A stretch of DNA of 64,000 nucleotides from assembly GCF_928097925.1 (NCBI RefSeq), contig NZ_CAKMRI010000001.1:682001-746000 (forward strand). Direction: 5' to 3'. The DNA is from Mediannikoviicoccus vaginalis. GTDB taxonomy: Bacteria > Bacillota > Clostridia > Tissierellales > Peptoniphilaceae. A program made the translations under genes and the position numbers. Position 1 is the stretch's first letter, and each line of letters begins with the position of its first letter. This document shows, one piece after another, positions 26,188 to 36,059 of the stretch. The notes beneath the pieces were generated by a model. That model ran no database searches. It was not told where the DNA came from and saw only the letters and a program-made list of their open reading frames with translations.

Positions 26188-26426
26188 TCGATCCTTTCCA
26201 CCATTTCAGAAGCATCTGCCTTTTTAGGATTTTCTAAAAGTTTTAAAACTTTCACCTTTATAGTTCCCGTTCCAAAACCAACTTCTATAATGTCTCCAAC
26301 GGAAACTTCGTCCCCTGCTTTGCAAACCTTGTCGTTAATTTTGACTCTCTTTCCATCACAGGCTTCTTTTGCAACGGTTCTTCTTTTTATAATTCTTGAA
26401 TTCTTTAAAAATTTATCTATACGCAT
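26184..26426 (-). CDS. rqcP: RNA-binding S4 domain protein RqcP
   Basis: An 80-residue S4-domain protein beginning 'RIDKFLKNSRIIKRRTVAKE' followed by 'KVNDKVCKAGDEV'-like residues, typical of the Hsp15-related RqcP, which works with RqcH on stalled large ribosomal subunits. The neighbourhood (S4 protein, FtsB-like, S1 protein, tilS, hpt, ftsH) is the standard Firmicute one. Confidence 0.9.
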   Translation of the reverse strand: MRIDKFLKNSRIIKRRTVAKEACDGKRVKINDKVCKAGDEVSVGDIIEVGFGTGTIKVKVLKLLENPKKADASEMVERIE

Positions 26427-26467
26427 AACTACCTCTCATTTAAGTATATCAAACTTTTGTGGTTTTT

Positions 26468-27397
26468 CTACACTAAATAGAAATCATTTATTATTTTTAA
26501 ACTTTTTTCAAGTTCACCTTGGGCTTTTGTGTCTTCATAAAGTGGATTTATAAAAACTTTACCATTTTTTTCTTTGGATTTTAAATCCCTTTCCAAATAT
26601 CCCACAAGTCTTGAGTCGTCTTTTAATGCGAGCCTAAATAAATCTTTCTCAGAAAGATTTGATTTTTTAATTTCCTTTTCAAGTATGTGGGCCTTTAAAT
26701 ATAATTTACTTCCATAATCTAAAGAAGCGTACTCTAAACCAGTGTCATTATTCAAAAGGATTTCAATAATGGTATTTAAAAGGTTCATATCTTCTAAAAT
26801 AATATCTGCGGCAGATTGATTTATGGAAAAGTCGAAATCTTTTTTTGCAATGGTATATAGTCCGGCGTTCTTAGCAGCCTTTATTCCAGCAAATGAATCT
26901 TCAACGGCAATGCAGTTCTCGTTTTTAAGTCCAATGCCAGACACCGCCTTTAAATATATTTCATTGTCTGGCTTTGGGTTTTCAACCAAGTCGCCGCCGA
27001 TTATAAAGTCAAAATAATCTTTTATGCCAGTCTGCTCTACGGCCTGGGTAATTGTCCTCATGGATGAAGATGATGCAAGGGCAAGTTTTAATCCCTTACT
27101 CTTTAACTGTGAAAGGGCTTCATGCACATATGGAAAGAGTATGGTCTTATAGTCAATGTTTTCACCCATATATCCACTTCTAAAACGATGCATAAAGTCA
27201 CCATGGTCAAAGTCATCTTCGTAATAAAAGGCAATTACATCCCTTGAGTCCTTTCCTGAAAGGCCTACAATTTTTTTAAAGTCTTCTCTATCTACTTTTT
27301 TACCGTCGGATTCAATAAGGCGGATAAGTGCATTATAATAGTATATTTCACTATTTATAAGCACTCCGTCCATATCGAAAATAATTCCTTTAATCAT
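26468..27397 (-). CDS. HAD family phosphatase/phosphomutase with C-terminal extension
   Basis: A 309-residue HAD hydrolase. The nucleophile motif 'GIIFDMDGVLINSE' is at the N-terminus, motif II 'LALASSSS' and motif III/IV 'KPDNEIYLKA...AVEDSFAGIKAAKNAGLY' follow, as in beta-phosphoglucomutase relatives. Usual length is about 215; the remaining 95 or so residues are a helical, charged extension of unknown role. ATG 27397 fits the motif; a start 21 bases upstream is possible. Part of the glycolytic gene cluster. The substrate is unknown. Confidence 0.85.
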   Translation of the reverse strand: MIKGIIFDMDGVLINSEIYYYNALIRLIESDGKKVDREDFKKIVGLSGKDSRDVIAFYYEDDFDHGDFMHRFRSGYMGENIDYKTILFPYVHEALSQLKSKGLKLALASSSSMRTITQAVEQTGIKDYFDFIIGGDLVENPKPDNEIYLKAVSGIGLKNENCIAVEDSFAGIKAAKNAGLYTIAKKDFDFSINQSAADIILEDMNLLNTIIEILLNNDTGLEYASLDYGSKLYLKAHILEKEIKKSNLSEKDLFRLALKDDSRLVGYLERDLKSKEKNGKVFINPLYEDTKAQGELEKSLKIINDFYLV

Positions 27398-27404
27398 ACT
27401 TCTA

Positions 27405-27845
27405 TTAACATCCTTCATAGTCAGAGATAATCTTTAATCTGTTTGCATGTCTTCCACCTTCGTACTCAGCGTTAAGGTATTCAGAAACTATCATCTTAGC
27501 AACTTCTGAACCTACAACTCTTCCACCGATGGAAATTATATTGGCATTGTTGTGAACTTTTGCCATCTTTGCAGAGAACACTTCATTTGTTACTGCACAT
27601 CTTATTCCCTTAACCTTGTTTGCAGCTATGGAAATTCCTATTCCAGTGCCACAAAGTATTATTCCGCAGTCAAAGTTGCCCTTAGCCACTTCTTCTGCAA
27701 CTTTAATGCCAATATTTGGGTAGTCTGCCTTCTCGCCAATCTTTACACCAAAGTCTGTAACTTCATGGCCCATTTCTTTAATGTAATCTATTAATTCTAT
27801 TCTTAATTCTGCGCCACCGTGGTCGCTTCCCATTGCTATCTTCAT
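27405..27845 (-). CDS. rpiB: Ribose-5-phosphate isomerase B
   Basis: A 146-residue enzyme interconverting ribose 5-phosphate and ribulose 5-phosphate. Motifs: 'IAMGSDHGGAELR', 'ILCGTGIGISIAANKVKGIRCA' (in parts) with the active-site Cys, and 'RHANRLKIISDYEGC' at the end. RpiB rather than LacAB is supported by length and by the pentose/glycolysis neighbours. It links to the gluconate operon and PRPP synthetase elsewhere in the window. Confidence 0.95.
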   Translation of the reverse strand: MKIAMGSDHGGAELRIELIDYIKEMGHEVTDFGVKIGEKADYPNIGIKVAEEVAKGNFDCGIILCGTGIGISIAANKVKGIRCAVTNEVFSAKMAKVHNNANIISIGGRVVGSEVAKMIVSEYLNAEYEGGRHANRLKIISDYEGC

Positions 27846-27853
27846 TTGTCCTC

Positions 27854-29608
27854 CTATAAAACTCTTGCTGATCCCTTGTAAACTGCTCCTGATGAAGAGT
27901 CTACAGTTATAATCATCTCATCATTTAAAATTGACATTGCATCCTTTGCTCCAATTACAGTTGGCTTTTTAAAGTGAAGTGCAAGAATTGCACCATGGGA
28001 TGTAAGTCCACCCTCTTCAATAACGACTGCTCCAGCTCTTTCAAAGAAAGGAACTAGCTCCTTGTCTACAGAACTTGTAACTAAAATATCTCCATCTTTA
28101 AATTTATTTATTAACTCTTCTTCAGTATTGCCCTTTTTAACAAGGCCTATTACAGATTGTTTTCCAATTCCCTGTCCATTAATAACGACTTCACCAATGG
28201 TGTGAACCTTGATTAAGTTAGTAGTTCCACCAATACCCGCCGGCACTCCTGCAGTTATAACTATTAAGTCCCCTTGTTTTACAAGATTTTCTTCTAAGGC
28301 CGCCTTAATTGACTTGTCAATAACTTCGTCGGTACTATCGCACATTTCTGATATAACAGGGTAAACGCCCCATGAAAGTGCAAGCTTTCTCATAACAGAC
28401 TCATCATAGGTTGCAGCTATAATTCTCATATTTGGTCTTAGTCTTGAAACAGCTCTTGATGTGGAACCAGTTGTTGTCGCCGTTAATATGGCCGATGCAC
28501 CAAGTTGTTCAGCTAAATCCCTTGTAGCATGGCTAATTGAGCTTGTTGTGTATCCATCAACCCAAGTTGTTCTTACCTTTGTACTGTCTTTAAAGTCCTT
28601 TGAGTTTTCTGTTGACATAGCAATTTCACTCATAACTCTAACGGCTTCAACTGGATAAGAACCTGCTGCTGTCTCTCCAGATAACATTATGGCATCTGAA
28701 CCATCTATAATTGCATTTGCCACATCTGTAACTTCTGCCCTGGTAGGTCTTGGATTTCTTATCATGGAGTCAAGCATTTGAGTTGCTGTTATAACTGGTT
28801 TTCCAGACATATTTGCCTTTCTAATTATATCTTTTTGAACTAGTGGCATAAGTTCTGTCTTTGTTTCAACTCCCAAGTCTCCCCTTGCAACCATAATTCC
28901 ATCAGAGGCATTTAATATTTCAGTTAGGTTGTCAACACCTTCTTGAGACTCAATCTTGGAGATGATTTGAATATCTCCTCCACCATTTTCCTCAAGAATT
29001 TTTCTAATGTTTATTACATCATCTGCTTTTCTAATAAAGGATGCGGCAACAAAGTCAATTCCATTTTCAATTCCAAAAACTAAATCTCCGTAATCTTTTT
29101 CTGTAATTGATGGAAGATTAATTTTTGCTCCTGGAACGTTAACACCTTTTCTGCTCTTTAAAATACCATAGTTTAAAACTTCAGTTATTATATCCGTATC
29201 AGTAACGTCAACTATTTTTAAGTTTACAAGACCGTCATCTATTAGAATATGTCCACCTATGTGAACATCTTTTGGCAAGTCCTTGTATGATACGGAAATC
29301 TGACTCTGATCTCCAAGAACTTCCCTTGTGGTTAATGTGAAAGTATCACCAATGGAAAGTTGAATCTGTTCCACTGAAAAGTCTCCCAGTCTTATTTCTG
29401 GACCCTTTGTATCAAGCATTATAGCAACTGGAAGTTTAAGTTCTTCCCTAGCTTTTTTTATATTTTCTATTCTTTTTAAATGTTCCTCATGATTACCATG
29501 GGAAAAATTTAATCTGCACACATTCATGCCTAAGCTCATCAGTTCTTTTAATATTTCTAAACTTTCTGATGCGGGGCCTATGGTGCATACTATTTTTGTC
29601 TTTTTCAT
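27854..29608 (-). CDS. pyk: Pyruvate kinase with C-terminal PEP-utilizer domain
   Basis: A 584-residue glycolytic enzyme making pyruvate and ATP. The TIM-barrel core has 'MVARGDLGVE' and the active site 'MSGKPVITATQMLDSMIRNP' with 'EVTDVANAIIDG'. After the usual end near 475, an extra PEP-utilizer mobile domain carries 'EEGGLTSHGAILAL', as in Bacillus pyruvate kinase. It is 15 bases downstream of pfkA. Confidence 0.97.
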   Translation of the reverse strand: MKKTKIVCTIGPASESLEILKELMSLGMNVCRLNFSHGNHEEHLKRIENIKKAREELKLPVAIMLDTKGPEIRLGDFSVEQIQLSIGDTFTLTTREVLGDQSQISVSYKDLPKDVHIGGHILIDDGLVNLKIVDVTDTDIITEVLNYGILKSRKGVNVPGAKINLPSITEKDYGDLVFGIENGIDFVAASFIRKADDVINIRKILEENGGGDIQIISKIESQEGVDNLTEILNASDGIMVARGDLGVETKTELMPLVQKDIIRKANMSGKPVITATQMLDSMIRNPRPTRAEVTDVANAIIDGSDAIMLSGETAAGSYPVEAVRVMSEIAMSTENSKDFKDSTKVRTTWVDGYTTSSISHATRDLAEQLGASAILTATTTGSTSRAVSRLRPNMRIIAATYDESVMRKLALSWGVYPVISEMCDSTDEVIDKSIKAALEENLVKQGDLIVITAGVPAGIGGTTNLIKVHTIGEVVINGQGIGKQSVIGLVKKGNTEEELINKFKDGDILVTSSVDKELVPFFERAGAVVIEEGGLTSHGAILALHFKKPTVIGAKDAMSILNDEMIITVDSSSGAVYKGSARVL

Positions 29609-29623
29609 AAAATCCTCCTGATT

Positions 29624-30583
29624 TTAAATGGATATCTCCTGTGCCATATCATATAGTTCTTCGTTTAGGATATGAGGTGTTTCAATTGCATCATCAAGTG
29701 AAACATCAATAATCTTTCCTGCTTTATAAGCCATTGCCAAGCCCGATTGACCGTCAATTAAAAGTTTTACTGCACGATTTCCCATTTCACTTCCAAGTAG
29801 TCTGTCGTGAGGGCTTGGGGAACCTCCCCTTTGAACATGGCCAAGTATAGTTACCTTCGTATCCACCTGTGTTATCTCTTCAATTTTTTCCTTTAACACA
29901 TATGGCCTTCCTACTCCCTCAGCCATAACTATAATATGATGTAGCTTACCTCTTTTTCTACCTCTTTTTATCTTATTCATAATCGATTCTAAATCAAGGG
30001 GCTTTTCAGGTATAACTATACTTTCAGCTCCTGACGAAACTCCTGCATATAGTGCCAGGTCGCCACATCGTCTTCCCATTACTTCCACAATATTCGCTCT
30101 ACCGTGGGATGATGAAGTATCTCTAAGTTTACTTACAGCTTCTGTAACTGTATTTACAGCAGTGTAAAAACCGATGGTGGAGTCAGTGTAGCCCATGTCG
30201 TTGTCAATGGTGCATGGTATTCCTATAACCTTAACTCCCATATCATGTAAAACCTTGGCTCCTTTAAAGGATCCGTCTCCTCCTAACACCACTAGGCCAT
30301 CAATTCCAAAATCCTTTAATATTTGAAAGGCCTGCTTCTGTCCCTTTTCCGTTTGAAAATCTTCTGATCTAGCAGAACCTAGTATCGTTCCGCCCCTTTG
30401 TATTATGTCTGCAACGGATGACACATTCATTTCATATATATCGCCGTTAATCAGTCCATCATATCCAAATCTAATTCCCATTACTCTAAGTCCATTAAAT
30501 ATGGCTGTTCTTGCTACAGCTCTAATGGCAGCATTCATTCCTGGAGCGTCTCCTCCGCTGGTTAAAATGGCAATTGTCTTCAT
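29624..30583 (-). CDS. pfkA: ATP-dependent 6-phosphofructokinase
   Basis: A 319-residue enzyme, the committed step of glycolysis. 'ILTSGGDAPGMNAAIRAVAR', 'LGGDGSFKGA' and 'IGIPCTIDNDM' with 'HVQRGGSPSPHDR' are typical; the Gly after 'GGDG' supports ATP use. ATG 30583 follows AGAGGTG well; a start two codons upstream is less likely. Gene order dnaE-pfkA-pyk is conserved in Firmicutes. Confidence 0.97.
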   Translation of the reverse strand: MKTIAILTSGGDAPGMNAAIRAVARTAIFNGLRVMGIRFGYDGLINGDIYEMNVSSVADIIQRGGTILGSARSEDFQTEKGQKQAFQILKDFGIDGLVVLGGDGSFKGAKVLHDMGVKVIGIPCTIDNDMGYTDSTIGFYTAVNTVTEAVSKLRDTSSSHGRANIVEVMGRRCGDLALYAGVSSGAESIVIPEKPLDLESIMNKIKRGRKRGKLHHIIVMAEGVGRPYVLKEKIEEITQVDTKVTILGHVQRGGSPSPHDRLLGSEMGNRAVKLLIDGQSGLAMAYKAGKIIDVSLDDAIETPHILNEELYDMAQEISI

Positions 30584-30591
30584 ATACACCT

Positions 30592-33500
30592 CTAAATAAT
30601 TCTTATATTTTCACTTCCAAGTATTGACTTAAGTTCATTCAACACCTGTTTATCTGCAAGATTTACATTGTACTCATCATTAAACATAAATCCTGTATTT
30701 GTCTTTTTAAAAAACAACTTCACCTTTGAATTACCCTTTTTTCTTGAAAGCGCCTGTTTTACAAGTTCAACTTTTTCCTTTTCACTTCCAACTTCAAAGA
30801 TTAATTCAAGCATTTTTTTATTGTTTACACGACTAATGGCATCGCTGTAATTTTTAAATCGCGATTCAAGATCTTCAATCTTTTCTACAAAGATATTTCC
30901 CTCGCCATTTTCATTTATATTTACCCTACCTTTAATAGTAATAACTCTATCTTCTTCAATTAAGTCTTTAAACTCCGAATAGGTTTTAGGAAATATTACA
31001 AGGGGAATGGTTCCGTATAAATCTTCTAGGGTTGCCGTTGCCATGGCAGAGTGGGTGTTTCTCGTGTATCTCTTTGTAACTTGGTTTAGTACTCCAGAGA
31101 CAAAAACGACTTTCTTATCCCAATTATCCTCTGCTTCCCTATTCTCAGAATCAAGTTCTAGACTGGAAAACTCCTGTGTCTTTAAAATATAATCTTCATA
31201 TTCCTTTAGTGGATGATCTGAAAGATATATTCCAAGGACTTCTTTTTCCATCTTTAAAAGTTCTTTTCTCGGATATTCCTTTACAGTATATGTCCTCTCT
31301 TCCTCTTCTTCAACTGTAGAGCTGAAGTCGTCGAATAGACTTGACTGTCCTGGTATATTTGTCCTCTTGTCCTTTAAGACAGAATCGATAATCATGGAGC
31401 ACTCCACCATAAGGGAATGTCTATTAGGAGATATTTCAGAAAGGGCTCCTCCCATTATTAAACATTCTATGGCCCTTTTGTTTATGGCCTGTGAGTTTTT
31501 AGATGCAAGTCGTTCAATGAAATCTCTAAAATTTTTAAAGTCTCCTCCATCAACTCTAGCTTCAACAATCGTATCTATTAATCCCGTTCCAACATTTTTT
31601 ATTGCTGATAGTCCAAATCTTATTTTATCTCCTTCAACGGAAAACTTTTTAAAACTGCTGTTTACATTAGGAGGAAGAATTTCTATTTTTAATCTCTTGC
31701 ACTCCTGAATGTACTGGGCAACTTTCTTACTATCTCCCATTATAGATGAGATTAACGCCGCCATAAACTCCACTGGATAATAGTACTTTAACCAAGCCGT
31801 TCTCATGGCAACAAGTGAATATGCAGCGGAGTGTGACTTGTTAAAGGCATACTTTGCAAAGTCAATCATCAAGTCATATATCTTATTTGCAGTATCTTCG
31901 TCAACTCCACGTCTTATGGCTCCATCTATAATGATATTGCCTTCATCGTCTTTTTGCCCGTAAATAAATTTTACCCTTTCCTCTTCCATTACATCCATTT
32001 TCTTTTTACTCATGGCCCTACGAAGATTGTCCGCTCCGCCAAGGGAGTAGCCTGCAAGTTGTTGTACTATTTGCATAACCTGCTCTTGATACACTATTGT
32101 TCCATAGGTTAAGTTTAGAATTGGTTTTAGTAGTGGATGTAGGTACTTTATGTTTCCAGGGTTATTTTTATTTTTAATATAATTAGGAATCTCGTTCATT
32201 GGCCCCGGTCTAAATAGTGAGTTTGCCGCAATTAAATCGTCAAAAACCGTTGGCTTTAGCTCCGACAAGAAATTTCTCATGCCTGGAGATTCAAATTGAA
32301 ATATTCCCAATGTCTCTGCATTTGAAAATAGTTTTAGTACCTTTTTATCGTTTACATCAATGTTATTTATGTCAATGTCGATGTTTCTATTTTGCTTTAT
32401 AAGCTTAATGGTGTCGTCAATAACAGTTAATGTTCTCAGTCCCAAAAAGTCCATCTTTAAAAGGCCTAGCTCTTCAAGCTCCGTCATGTTGAACTGTGTA
32501 ATAACAGAGTCTTTGTTCTTAGCAAGGGGAACGTATTCCACTATGGGCTCTTTTGAAATAACTACTCCCGCCGCATGGGTTGAAGTGTGTCTTGGCATGC
32601 CTTCCAGGTCATTTGCCACGTCAATGAGCTTTTTAAGCTCTTCGGAGCTGTTGTATATCTCTTTGAACTCCTCGCTTGTATCCAAAGCCTTTTCAATGGT
32701 AATATTAAGCTCATTAGGCACGTTCTTTGCCACCTTGTCTACTAGATTTAACGGTATTCCCATAACGCGGCCTACGTCCCTTATACAGCCTCTAGCGCCC
32801 ATTGTTCCAAATGTAACTATTTGGGCAACTTTATTTTCACCATACTTTTCAACAACATAGTCAATAACTTCTTCTCTTCTCTCATAACAGAAGTCTATAT
32901 CGATATCGGGCATGGATACCCTCTCTGGATTTAAAAATCTCTCAAAGAGTAAGTTATATTTAATTGGATCGATGTCCGTTATGCCTAGAGCAAAGCTAAT
33001 AATGGACCCTGCTGCTGATCCCCTTCCAGGTCCAACTGGAATGTCTTTACTCTTGGCAAATCTTATAAAGTCGGAAACTATTAAGAAGTAATCAACATAT
33101 CCCATCTCTTCGATGGTCTTTAATTCAAATAGAACTCTCTCTTTAATCTCTTCAGTTACATCTTCATATCTATTTTCTATTCCTGTCCATGTTAAGTTTC
33201 TTAAGTACTCATTATTACTAAGGCCTTCTGGCACTTTAAAATAAGGCAAGTGCAGATGTTCAAAGTCAAGTTCCACATTACATCTCTCAGATACCTTCAT
33301 GGTGTTTTCTAAATATTCTGGATTATCAAAAAGTTCACTCATCTCCTGTGGAGAGCGTAGATAAAATTCTCCAGGAGCATAGTGCATGTCTTGGTTATTT
33401 GCTTCTTGTAAAGTACGCCCCGTCTGAACACATAAAAGTACTTTATGGTTCTTCCAGTCCTCTTTTTTAATATAGTGGACATCATTTGTGGCACAGATTG

Positions 33501-34098
33501 GAATGTGAAGTTCTTTTGAAATGTTTTTCATTCCCTTTAAAACAATTTCGTCTTCCTTCATTCCATGATTTTGAACCTCTAAAAAGAAGTTACCCTTACC
33601 AAATATATCTTCAAGTGAAGCGGCTGCCTTTTTTGCTGCATCATAGTCGCTGTTTACAAGTTTTTCAGATACTTCTCCTTTTAAACATGCAGAAAGGCAG
33701 ATTAGTCCCTCGCTATACTTTCTAAGCACATCTTTATCAACTCTTGGTTTATAATAAAACCCATTTAAATAACCAAGGGACACTATCTTCATCAAATTTT
33801 TATATCCAATATTGTTTTCTGCAAGCAGTATCAAATGATTATAATTTTTATTTTGAGGACTTTTATCCATATAATTTTTATTAACGGTATATACCTCACA
33901 ACCAATTATCGGTTTTAAATTTCTCTTTTTAGCTTCTTTATAAAATTCAACTACACCGAACATGCATCCATGGTCTGTTATGGCACAGCTTTCCATACCA
34001 AGTTCCACTACTCGGTCCAGTAGTTTAGGTATTGGACTGAAGCCGTCAAGCAAGCTATATCCCGTATGTAAATGTAAATGAGTAAATTTGTTATCCAT
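30592..34098 (-). CDS. dnaE: DNA polymerase III subunit alpha (DnaE type)
   Basis: A 1168-residue replicative polymerase subunit. The N-terminal PHP domain begins 'FTHLHLHTGYSLLDG'. The palm carries 'PVGPGRGSAAGSIISFALGI' (in parts) and 'MPDIDIDFCYERREEVIDYV'. A helix-hairpin-helix region and the C-terminal OB fold with 'VFVSGVLNQVTKRYTR' follow. It is of the non-PolC group and works with PolC on the lagging strand. Three bases separate it from pfkA. Confidence 0.97.
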   Translation of the reverse strand: MDNKFTHLHLHTGYSLLDGFSPIPKLLDRVVELGMESCAITDHGCMFGVVEFYKEAKKRNLKPIIGCEVYTVNKNYMDKSPQNKNYNHLILLAENNIGYKNLMKIVSLGYLNGFYYKPRVDKDVLRKYSEGLICLSACLKGEVSEKLVNSDYDAAKKAAASLEDIFGKGNFFLEVQNHGMKEDEIVLKGMKNISKELHIPICATNDVHYIKKEDWKNHKVLLCVQTGRTLQEANNQDMHYAPGEFYLRSPQEMSELFDNPEYLENTMKVSERCNVELDFEHLHLPYFKVPEGLSNNEYLRNLTWTGIENRYEDVTEEIKERVLFELKTIEEMGYVDYFLIVSDFIRFAKSKDIPVGPGRGSAAGSIISFALGITDIDPIKYNLLFERFLNPERVSMPDIDIDFCYERREEVIDYVVEKYGENKVAQIVTFGTMGARGCIRDVGRVMGIPLNLVDKVAKNVPNELNITIEKALDTSEEFKEIYNSSEELKKLIDVANDLEGMPRHTSTHAAGVVISKEPIVEYVPLAKNKDSVITQFNMTELEELGLLKMDFLGLRTLTVIDDTIKLIKQNRNIDIDINNIDVNDKKVLKLFSNAETLGIFQFESPGMRNFLSELKPTVFDDLIAANSLFRPGPMNEIPNYIKNKNNPGNIKYLHPLLKPILNLTYGTIVYQEQVMQIVQQLAGYSLGGADNLRRAMSKKKMDVMEEERVKFIYGQKDDEGNIIIDGAIRRGVDEDTANKIYDLMIDFAKYAFNKSHSAAYSLVAMRTAWLKYYYPVEFMAALISSIMGDSKKVAQYIQECKRLKIEILPPNVNSSFKKFSVEGDKIRFGLSAIKNVGTGLIDTIVEARVDGGDFKNFRDFIERLASKNSQAINKRAIECLIMGGALSEISPNRHSLMVECSMIIDSVLKDKRTNIPGQSSLFDDFSSTVEEEEERTYTVKEYPRKELLKMEKEVLGIYLSDHPLKEYEDYILKTQEFSSLELDSENREAEDNWDKKVVFVSGVLNQVTKRYTRNTHSAMATATLEDLYGTIPLVIFPKTYSEFKDLIEEDRVITIKGRVNINENGEGNIFVEKIEDLESRFKNYSDAISRVNNKKMLELIFEVGSEKEKVELVKQALSRKKGNSKVKLFFKKTNTGFMFNDEYNVNLADKQVLNELKSILGSENIRII

Positions 34099-34167
34099 GT
34101 TTATTCCTCTCCTGTGTAAATTGTATCATAAGCTAAAAGATTTCCTAAATTTAAAGATATAATAAAA

Positions 34168-34203
34168 AGCTGTTGAATATGGCTTCATATCCTATCAACA
34201 GCT
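34168..34203 (-). terminator. Second hairpin downstream of rplL
   Basis: AGCTGTTGA and TCAACAGCT form a 9-bp stem, followed by TTTTTATT on the minus strand. It backs up the first terminator in front of dnaE. Confidence 0.6.
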
Positions 34204-34211
34204 AAAAAAAT

Positions 34212-34237
34212 ATGGTACCAAGTTTCCTCGGTACCAT
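34212..34237 (-). terminator. Terminator of rplJ-rplL
   Basis: ATGGTACC and GGTACCAT (8 bp, 10-base loop) followed by ATTTTTTT on the minus strand, 13 bases after the rplL stop. Confidence 0.85.
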
Positions 34238-34250
34238 TAGTTTTTGGTAA

Positions 34251-34625
34251 TTACTTAAGTTCTACAGTAGCTCCAAGTTCTTCTAATTGAGATTTCATTT
34301 CTTCTGCTTCAGCCTTAGCTACGCCTTCCTTAAGTGTCTTAGGAGCTCCGTCAACTAATTCCTTAGCATCCTTTAGGCCAAGACCAAGTAAGTCTTTAAC
34401 AACTTTGATTATCTTAATCTTTTGGCTTCCTGCTGATTCTAATACTACGTCAAATTCAGATTTTTCTTCTGCTCCGCCAGCTTCTCCGCCTGCAGCAGCT
34501 ACTCCACCCATAACTACTGGTGCTGCAGCTGATACTCCGAATTTTTCTTCTGCTTCTTTAACTAAGTCATTTAATTCAAGAACTGACATGTTCTCAATTG
34601 CTTCTAATATTTGTTGAATATCCAT
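34251..34625 (-). CDS. rplL: Ribosomal protein bL12 (L7/L12)
   Basis: A 124-residue stalk protein: N-terminal dimer domain, Ala/Gly/Glu-rich hinge (about 37-55) and C-terminal domain '[20 protein letters not shown]' that recruits translation factors. It is 25 bases after rplJ in one transcript under the L10 leader. Confidence 0.98.
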   Translation of the reverse strand: MDIQQILEAIENMSVLELNDLVKEAEEKFGVSAAAPVVMGGVAAAGGEAGGAEEKSEFDVVLESAGSQKIKIIKVVKDLLGLGLKDAKELVDGAPKTLKEGVAKAEAEEMKSQLEELGATVELK

Positions 34626-34650
34626 TGTAAACCTCCGATTATTTTTTAAT

Positions 34651-35193
34651 TTATTCTGCAGTAACTTCTTCTGCTTCTTGTGCAGGACCTTCTTCAGATC
34701 CTTCTTCTTTTTTCTTAGCTATAGCATCTATTAAGTATACGAAGTTAGATACTGGTGCCTTCAAGCTACCAAGTAACTTACCGATAAGAACTTCTTTAGA
34801 TGGTATAGACGCTAATTCTTTAACACCTTCCATGTCAAGGAATTTTTCATCAATATAACCTGCTTTAATTTCTAAGTTTTCATGCTCTTTTGCAAAGTCA
34901 TTAGCAATTCTAGCAGCTGCAGTTTCTTCGCTCATACTGAATGCAATTGCATTTGGACCATTTAAATGTTCTAAGATAGAATCATGTCCAAGGTTTTTAA
35001 ATGCAATGTTCATCATTGTATTTTTGTAAACTTTGTAAACTACATCTTCTTTTCTGAATCTTTCTCTTAGTTCTGTTAACTCTTCAACATTTAGTCCTCT
35101 ATAGTCAACTAATACCATTGATTTAGAATCTTCAATGTTTTTAGTAATTTCAGATACTACTGATTCTTTTTGCTTTAAAACGTGATCTTTCAA
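34651..35193 (-). CDS. rplJ: Ribosomal protein uL10
   Basis: A 180-residue protein anchoring L12 dimers to the ribosome. '[19 protein letters not shown]' and '[14 protein letters not shown]' are conserved; the C-terminus is Glu-rich. The start is TTG 35193 with GGAGGTG. It binds its own leader RNA to control the operon. No rplA/rplK/rpoB genes are next to it, unlike the common order. Confidence 0.97.
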   Translation of the reverse strand: MKDHVLKQKESVVSEITKNIEDSKSMVLVDYRGLNVEELTELRERFRKEDVVYKVYKNTMMNIAFKNLGHDSILEHLNGPNAIAFSMSEETAAARIANDFAKEHENLEIKAGYIDEKFLDMEGVKELASIPSKEVLIGKLLGSLKAPVSNFVYLIDAIAKKKEEGSEEGPAQEAEEVTAE

Positions 35194-35204
35194 AAAAATT
35201 CACC

Positions 35205-35344
35205 TCCACTACCGTTTAATACCAAAAACTTAAATATAAAAAATCTTTCCACCAAAAAAGGCAGAAAGATCTAAATTCAATCTTGTCCACCTCGGTAGGA
35301 AATTAAGTTTTCACACCTACTGTCTTTGGCAGTATTTAATTACC
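35205..35344 (-). ncRNA. Ribosomal protein L10 leader
   Basis: The 140-base leader between the promoter and rplJ contains hairpins seen in L10 leaders: ACTGCC...GGCAGT-like pairing near its 5' end, the segment CCTACCGAGGTGG near 35290, and a long stem of ATCTTTC/GAAAGAT around 35240-35275. L10-L12 complex binding here normally represses the operon. Confidence 0.75.
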
Positions 35345-35350
35345 TAGTAT

Positions 35351-35379
35351 ATTATGACAGATGTTTTTTAATCTGTCAA
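35351..35379 (-). promoter_or_regulatory. Promoter of rplJ-rplL
   Basis: TTGACA (35374-35379), 17 bases, CATAAT (35351-35356). The spacer with its flanks forms ACAGAT/ATCTGT, which may also end the rplY transcript. Confidence 0.85.
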
Positions 35380-35384
35380 GCTTT

Positions 35385-36038
35385 TTATTCTTCTTCTGCT
35401 GCTTCTTCTTCCTCTTCAGTTTCATCAACAGTTGGAACATCAGCTGCATCTACTTCTTCTACATCTTCTTCAATTACTTCTTCTCTTGGTTCAGAAAGAA
35501 TTGCAACTGGTTCATCAGCATCTTCAAATAGTTCAATCTTGTCGTTTCCGTAGATGTCTAAATCAGCAACTGTTAATGTTTCACCAATCTTCATGTTTTC
35601 TACATTAACTACAGCTTCTGAAGGGATGTCTGATGGAAGACATTCAACTTCGATTTCATTTAGTAAGTGCATTAGTACTGATGGTTGTTCGTGGATGTTG
35701 TCTCTTCCTTCACAAACAACTGGAACAACAACTCTCATCTTAGTGTTCATATCTACACCAACGAAGTCAACGTGAACGTATTGGTTCTTGAAAGGATGTT
35801 TTTGAATGTCTTTAATAAGAGCCTTTCTTTCTTTTCCTTCAATGTCTAAAGTTACAAGGTTAGAAGTACCTGCTGTTAAGTATAACTTTTCTAAGTCTCT
35901 TTCTTCTACAACTAGATTGATATTTTCTTCGCCTCTTTGATAAATAACTCCTGGAACTCTTTTTTCCACTCTTAATTTATCTACTTTATTCTTTCCTGTA
36001 CCCATTCTAACTTGGGCATTAATTTTAAAATCTGTCAT
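35385..36038 (-). CDS. rplY: Ribosomal protein bL25 (Ctc/TL5 type)
   Basis: A 217-residue long-form L25 that binds 5S rRNA. The N-terminal domain has 'VPGVIYQRGEENINLVVEER' and 'QYVHVDFVGVDMNTKM'; the second beta domain (Ctc) ends in a very acidic tail. ATG 36038 with GGAGG is preferred over the start four codons upstream. Confidence 0.93.
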   Translation of the reverse strand: MTDFKINAQVRMGTGKNKVDKLRVEKRVPGVIYQRGEENINLVVEERDLEKLYLTAGTSNLVTLDIEGKERKALIKDIQKHPFKNQYVHVDFVGVDMNTKMRVVVPVVCEGRDNIHEQPSVLMHLLNEIEVECLPSDIPSEAVVNVENMKIGETLTVADLDIYGNDKIELFEDADEPVAILSEPREEVIEEDVEEVDAADVPTVDETEEEEEAAEEE

Positions 36039-36059
36039 GCTTACCTCCATATAAAAATA

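Noticed and set aside
32360-32860. Plus-strand open frame of 166 codons inside dnaE
   Set aside because: It is a mirror of the dnaE reading frame, without ribosome binding site or family resemblance. The same holds for the other plus-strand frames lying over minus-strand genes.
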